Source: Candidatus Nitrosopumilus sp.
GTDB lineage: Archaea; Thermoproteota; Nitrososphaeria; Nitrososphaerales; Nitrosopumilaceae
Reading direction: 5' to 3'
Length of the DNA: 7,195 nucleotides
Assembly: GCA_013002265.1 (NCBI GenBank)
Contig: JABDKK010000174.1
Coordinates: 1-7,195 of the forward strand
Position 1 is the stretch's first letter, and every line of letters starts with the position of its first letter. This document shows positions 4,245 to 7,195 of this stretch, in pieces. Made by a program: the position numbers and the translations under genes. Below the pieces are notes generated by a model. It did no database searches. It was not told the DNA's origin and saw only the letters and a list, made by a program, of their open reading frames with translations.

Positions 4245-5522
4245 TTGTATTCTCTAATCATAATTTTTCTGCTAGCAATAATCTTTGTGCCTTTGTCTTT
4301 TGCTGAATCATCTAATGTTGGGATTATTTATTGGAAGCAAGAAATAGTTTCCAAGAATTCTTTTGTAGATATTTATGTTGAAGATGATGACATGAACAAA
4401 AAAGAATATCCTAATTTTGCAGATAAATTTACTATTCATGTTTGGTCTGATACCTCCCCTAATGGATTAGATATTCAGGTAGTTGAAACCGGAGTGTATT
4501 CTGGAATTTTCAAAGGAAGTGTGTTTGTTGCAGATTCTGGTGAAACCCTAAATAATCGACTAGTCTCAAATCCGGGTGATATTTTGTATGCAAAATATAT
4601 TGATAACACACTTCCAACTGGTAAAACCTCTGAGATTATCTCCACTGCAGTTGTAAAAATTTCAGGTCAAAACATGGATGAAATTTTAAATAAAATTGAT
4701 CCAAGTCTGCGAAGTAAAAAAACTACTGAGCTTGTTCCATCATGGGTAAAAAATAACGCAGGATGGTGGGCAGATGGAATCGTTGGTGATAATGAATTTG
4801 TACAATCAATTCAGTTTTTAATTAAAGAAAAAATCCTTGTTATTCCTCTAGTAGAAACTAAAACAAGTACATCTCAAGAAATTCCATCATGGGTAAAAAA
4901 TAACGCAGGATGGTGGGCAAAAGGTGAAATTAGCGAGGCTGATTTTCTAAATGGAATAAAACATCTAATCCAGACTGGTTTAATTTCAACTGATTCTGAG
5001 GCTAAATCTGATGGCAAAAATGATATTTTTCAAGAATGCGAGTCAATAAAATCTGCATATACAAGACTTGGATGTGAAAAAGAGATTAAACAAAAAATCG
5101 AATTTGAAGATTTTAAAAATAAATCCACTGGATACACTGTGGGCTCTACAATATTTTACTATCCTGAAATTGGTAATTTTGGAAATGAGTTAGAAATTAG
5201 TACTGGTGGCCAAGCACTTTTGAGACTACGAATAATGGTTGAAAATACTGGAACTGATAATATCACTCTAATGTGTACGGGACCATCAATTTGCAATTAT
5301 GATGTATGGGATGGATCTAAGGCATTCAAATATGCTGGGATGGATTTTGTATCTGGCCAGATTGTAATTAAACCCAAAACTTCATTCATTTTTAATATAA
5401 TGTTTGGACCAAATATTGGGTATGGTGGAACAACCTTTGAGTTTGATGAAACAAAAGAATACTATTTTAGAATCAATGAATCGTGGGGGAAAACTACGAT
5501 TCCACTCAATTTATCAAAATAA
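4245..5522 (+). CDS. Secreted protein with two PSWVKNN-AGWW repeats (425 aa)
   Basis: A signal peptide (1-20, ending S-F-A before E21) leads into a beta-rich domain (about 25-140) with the DIYVEDDDMN and VVETGVYSGIFKGSV segments that I associate with thaumarchaeal secreted proteins. Two 49-residue repeats follow at about 165-201 and 214-250. Each begins PSWVKNNAGWWA, continues with an acidic helix and ends in a hydrophobic IQFLIKEKI or IKHLIQTGL stretch. A linker with C264 and C277 precedes a C-terminal beta-sandwich (about 295-425; LRLRIMVENTGTDNITLMC), which resembles BsuPI/Ig-like folds. There is no C-terminal anchor. The role is unknown; the extracytoplasmic location is well supported. 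TTG 4245 is the only start compatible with the signal peptide, since a stop lies eight codons upstream. Confidence 0.85.
   Translation: MYSLIIIFLLAIIFVPLSFAESSNVGIIYWKQEIVSKNSFVDIYVEDDDMNKKEYPNFADKFTIHVWSDTSPNGLDIQVVETGVYSGIFKGSVFVADSGETLNNRLVSNPGDILYAKYIDNTLPTGKTSEIISTAVVKISGQNMDEILNKIDPSLRSKKTTELVPSWVKNNAGWWADGIVGDNEFVQSIQFLIKEKILVIPLVETKTSTSQEIPSWVKNNAGWWAKGEISEADFLNGIKHLIQTGLISTDSEAKSDGKNDIFQECESIKSAYTRLGCEKEIKQKIEFEDFKNKSTGYTVGSTIFYYPEIGNFGNELEISTGGQALLRLRIMVENTGTDNITLMCTGPSICNYDVWDGSKAFKYAGMDFVSGQIVIKPKTSFIFNIMFGPNIGYGGTTFEFDETKEYYFRINESWGKTTIPLNLSK
4735..4919 (+). repeat. 38-bp perfect direct repeat inside the secreted-protein gene
   Basis: Bases 4735-4772 and 4882-4919 are identical for 38 bp, starting TTCCATCATGGG and ending GGATGGTGGGCA, at a 147-bp period (49 codons). 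They encode the PSWVKNNAGWWA cores. Identity at synonymous positions implies recent duplication or gene conversion, because the sequence after each core has diverged. Confidence 0.9.
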
Positions 5523-5535
5523 TTTTTTTAGAAAA

Positions 5536-5901
5536 CTAGAAAATACTGCTAAGCGTTTTTAATTTTTTCAGATCTGTAATTTCAATGTCACTACTTAGAG
5601 TAACAATTTTGGCAAGCTTTGGATTTGCCTTTTCCCCTAATCGTAAAACAGGTTCACCTTTTAGTCTGATTTCAAGTGTTATTTTTTCTTTTTTTAGATT
5701 TTTTGCAAGATCCTTTGCTTCAGATAACTGTTTGACAAATCCTGGTTTTGATGAAACCTTGATTGGAATGTCAATAATGTCTATTATTCTGATATTTTTT
5801 TCTGCATTGAAATTTATTGCTGGGGAACTATCGCAAGAAATTTTCAAGCTGCCACTTTCTAGATAAGTTAAAAAATTGGCGGGAAGGTTATTTTTTTGCA
5901 T
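5536..5901 (-). CDS. Unrecognised 121-aa cytoplasmic protein
   Basis: No family is recognised. There is no signal peptide or membrane helix. The pattern alternates strand-like stretches (NIRIIDIIDIPIKV 36-49; KITLEIRLKGEPVLRLG 73-89; KIVTLSSDIEITDL 98-111) with a charged helix (VKQLSEAKDLAKNLKKE 56-72) between them, suggesting a small alpha/beta fold. Basic residues are frequent. It is the second gene of a minus-strand operon, 12 bases after the 61-aa gene, with Shine-Dalgarno AGGTG overlapping the upstream stop. It converges with the secreted-protein gene with 13 bp between stops. The opposite-strand ORF over the same region is a hydrophobic shadow. Confidence 0.78.
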   Translation of the reverse strand: MQKNNLPANFLTYLESGSLKISCDSSPAINFNAEKNIRIIDIIDIPIKVSSKPGFVKQLSEAKDLAKNLKKEKITLEIRLKGEPVLRLGEKANPKLAKIVTLSSDIEITDLKKLKTLSSIF

Positions 5902-5910
5902 TTCTTCTCA

Positions 5911-5915
5911 CACCT
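5911..5915 (-). promoter_or_regulatory. Shine-Dalgarno AGGTG overlapping the upstream stop
   Basis: On the minus strand AGGTG spans the last bases of the TAG stop of the 61-aa gene and lies nine bases before the ATG at 5901. This internal operon gene therefore uses a ribosome-binding site, unlike the operon's first gene, and reinitiation is likely. Confidence 0.5.
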
Positions 5916-6099
5916 ATTTGGTTGTAATTGTCAGATTACCTGTTAGGGCAACTGTTCCAGTTGGGATAGTTTTGCCGTCCCTTTCGATTTTGCCTTTCAT
6001 CTCTAAACCATCAAAATTATAGGTTATTGAGGCATGTTTCTCAGTTAGCTTGTCGAAAACTTCTGCTAGCAAATTTGCCCATTCTTGTTCTTCAGCCAT
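5914..6099 (-). CDS. Unrecognised 61-aa acidic protein, first gene of a two-gene operon
   Basis: A short N-terminal amphipathic helix (EEQEWANLLAEVFDKLTEKH, 3-22) is followed by strand-like segments ITYNFDGLEMKGKIERDG and TIPTGTVALTGNLTITTK. The layout suggests a small soluble alpha/beta domain that may pair with a partner. No metal or catalytic motif is visible. The ATG at 6097-6099 is supported twice: the GTTATATAC box is 25 bp upstream (leaderless), and GTGATC (6104-6109) could pair with the 16S rRNA tail if a leader exists. The product of the next gene, 12 bp on, is the natural candidate partner. I cannot name a function. Confidence 0.75.
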   Translation of the reverse strand: MAEEQEWANLLAEVFDKLTEKHASITYNFDGLEMKGKIERDGKTIPTGTVALTGNLTITTK

Positions 6100-6119
6100 A
6101 GTTGATCACGGCCTTGATT

Positions 6120-6128
6120 GTATATAAC
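6120..6128 (-). promoter_or_regulatory. TATA box for the 61-aa/121-aa operon
   Basis: GTTATATAC on the minus strand centres at 6124, 25 bp before the ATG at 6099. This is the best TATA match in the divergent region shared with the photolyase gene. Confidence 0.6.
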
Positions 6129-6129
6129 C

Positions 6130-6158
6130 TAGTGATAACAAAAACTTATAGTGCTAAC
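6130..6158 (+). repeat. Direct repeat TAGTGATAAC / TAGTGCTAAC
   Basis: The copies at 6130-6139 and 6149-6158 match at nine of ten bases and are 19 bp apart, between the divergent 61-aa and photolyase genes. The second copy recurs exactly, inverted, at 1341-1350 upstream of the surface-protein gene. A regulator site is plausible. Confidence 0.4.
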
Positions 6159-6163
6159 TTTTT

Positions 6164-6216
6164 GAATATTTTGAAATTCTACAAACAAGACTATTATCTT
6201 GTAAAGAATATTTTGA
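6164..6216 (+). repeat. 11-bp direct repeat GAATATTTTGA before the photolyase start
   Basis: Identical copies lie at 6164-6174 and 6206-6216, 42 bp apart. The second copy ends four bases before the GTG start. The sequence is very AT-rich, so chance is a serious alternative to a tandem regulator site. Confidence 0.3.
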
Positions 6217-6219
6217 TTC

Positions 6220-7195
6220 GTGTATGAAAAATCAATATTTGTTTTTAGAAGGGATCTAAGACTAGTTGACAATACTGGATTAATTCAAGCTCTGAATAAT
6301 TCCAAATATGTAATTCCTTGTTTTATCTATGATGAAAATATTTTAAAAAGTAAAAAAAACTCCGAGTTTAGATGCAATTTTCTCAATGAATCACTTGTTG
6401 AATTAGATGATCAATTAAAAAAGAAAAAATCTTCACTGCAAATATTTCATGGCAAACCTGAGAAGATAATTAACGATGTCATTCAAAGTAATAATGTTGA
6501 TGCAGTTTTTCTAAACACTGACTTTACTGATTATTCTATTAAAAGAGATGATAAAATAAACAAAGTTTGCAAAAATACGAAAATTGATTTTCATAGTACT
6601 CTTGATTATTTACTACACAATCCAAATGATATCAAAACCAACGATGAAAAACCATACACTATCTATTCACATTTTTATAAAAAAGCAAGACAGTATACGG
6701 TCAGAAAAGTTTTAAAAAATTCTAAAAGCAATTTTTACTCAAATAGCATCTCAAAAGAATCCATCAAATCACCTACTGAGTCTGTAGTTTCAGGTGGACG
6801 AAATTCAGCAATTCAAATTTTAAAAAATTTACACAATTTTAGGAATTATGATAAGGCAAGAAATTACCCTTGGATGGATTCTACAACAAAACTTTCTGCC
6901 CACAACAAATTTGGAACCGTATCGGTTAGAGAGGTCTATCATGCTATTTTAGAAAAACTTGGAAAAGACCATACTCTGATGGGTGAGATTTACTGGCGAG
7001 AGTTTTTCAGCCACATTTTATTTCACTTTCCTTGGGCTCAAAGGAAATCATTCAAGGCCAAGTTTCAGAAAATTCCCTGGTCAAAATCTGAGGCAAATTT
7101 TGAGAAATGGTGTAAAGGAATTACTGGTTTTCCAATAGTTGATGCAGGTATTAGGGAGCTTAATGGTACGGGGTTTATGCATAATAGGGCAAGAA
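6220..7195 (+). CDS. phr: Class I DNA photolyase (deoxyribodipyrimidine photolyase), 3' end outside the window
   Basis: Photolyases use light and a reduced FAD to split UV-induced pyrimidine dimers. The 325 visible codons cover an N-terminal Rossmann antenna domain (SIFVFRRDLRLVDNTGLIQA, 5-24; PCFIYDE, 33-39) and most of the FAD domain. Seen there are PYTIYSHFYKKA (145-156), TKLSAHNKFGTVSVREVY (223-240), YWREFF (258-263), W297-x-x-G-ITGFPIVDAGIREL (to 314) and MHNRAR (320-325), where N322 and R323 match conserved FAD-pocket residues. Typical members have about 450-480 residues, so roughly 70% is present. The start is GTG 6220; TGA at 6214-6216 blocks any upstream start, and the ATG at 6223 is out of frame. 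TATA-like ACTATTATC (about 6190-6198) would allow a leaderless transcript. CPD versus 6-4 specificity cannot be decided here. Confidence 0.93.
   Translation, partial: MYEKSIFVFRRDLRLVDNTGLIQALNNSKYVIPCFIYDENILKSKKNSEFRCNFLNESLVELDDQLKKKKSSLQIFHGKPEKIINDVIQSNNVDAVFLNTDFTDYSIKRDDKINKVCKNTKIDFHSTLDYLLHNPNDIKTNDEKPYTIYSHFYKKARQYTVRKVLKNSKSNFYSNSISKESIKSPTESVVSGGRNSAIQILKNLHNFRNYDKARNYPWMDSTTKLSAHNKFGTVSVREVYHAILEKLGKDHTLMGEIYWREFFSHILFHFPWAQRKSFKAKFQKIPWSKSEANFEKWCKGITGFPIVDAGIRELNGTGFMHNRAR

Noticed and set aside
5585..5866. 93-aa hydrophobic plus-strand ORF
   Set aside because: It is the complement of the 121-aa minus-strand gene; its hydrophobic look comes from the lysine/glutamate-rich codons on the other strand.
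1..7195. CRISPR array, prophage, integrative element or attachment site at the tRNA
   Set aside because: No regularly spaced repeats, integrase, phage gene or downstream copy of the tRNA 3' end was found in the window.

Overview
The window is most likely from an ammonia-oxidising archaeon of the Nitrososphaerota (Thaumarchaeota), Nitrosopumilus-like. It is AT-rich (estimated by eye) and densely packed. It has a serine tRNA with a short intron in the anticodon loop. Several genes have TATA-like boxes 24-26 bp before the start codon, as expected for leaderless archaeal mRNAs. One secreted protein carries the PSWVKNN-AGWW repeat that I associate with this phylum. Species assignment is inference.

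Layout. Positions 1-99: tRNA-Ser(GGA), missing its first two bases, with a 14-nt intron. 126-597 (+): a GNAT acetyltransferase gene broken by two frame-disrupting lesions. 590-1291 (-): a secreted, C-terminally anchored surface protein that meets the pseudogene tail to tail. A divergent intergenic region with inverted repeats follows. 1400-2086 (+): a three-gene operon in which two tiny CxxC zinc-ribbon proteins flank a PNPOx-like flavin split-barrel protein. 2264-3064 (+): a complete six-helix voltage-gated potassium channel with a CPHC tail. 3849-4193 and 3076-3849 (-): an unrecognised 114-aa protein translationally coupled (TAGTG) to a 2-oxoglutarate/Fe(II) oxygenase. 4245-5522 (+): a secreted protein with two 49-residue repeats. 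6099-5914 and 5901-5536 (-): two small unrecognised proteins in one operon. 6220-7195 (+): the first 325 codons of a class I DNA photolyase, cut by the window end.

The window reads as ordinary core and lineage-specific chromosome: there is no integrase, transposase, CRISPR array or phage gene. No gene-free stretch exceeds 300 bases. The genes do not form one pathway. The best candidates for new biology are the 114-aa protein plus oxygenase pair, the zinc-ribbon/flavoprotein/zinc-ribbon operon, the cysteine-pair tail on the channel, and a 10-bp motif shared exactly by two promoter regions. Family names come from motifs read by eye; no search was run.
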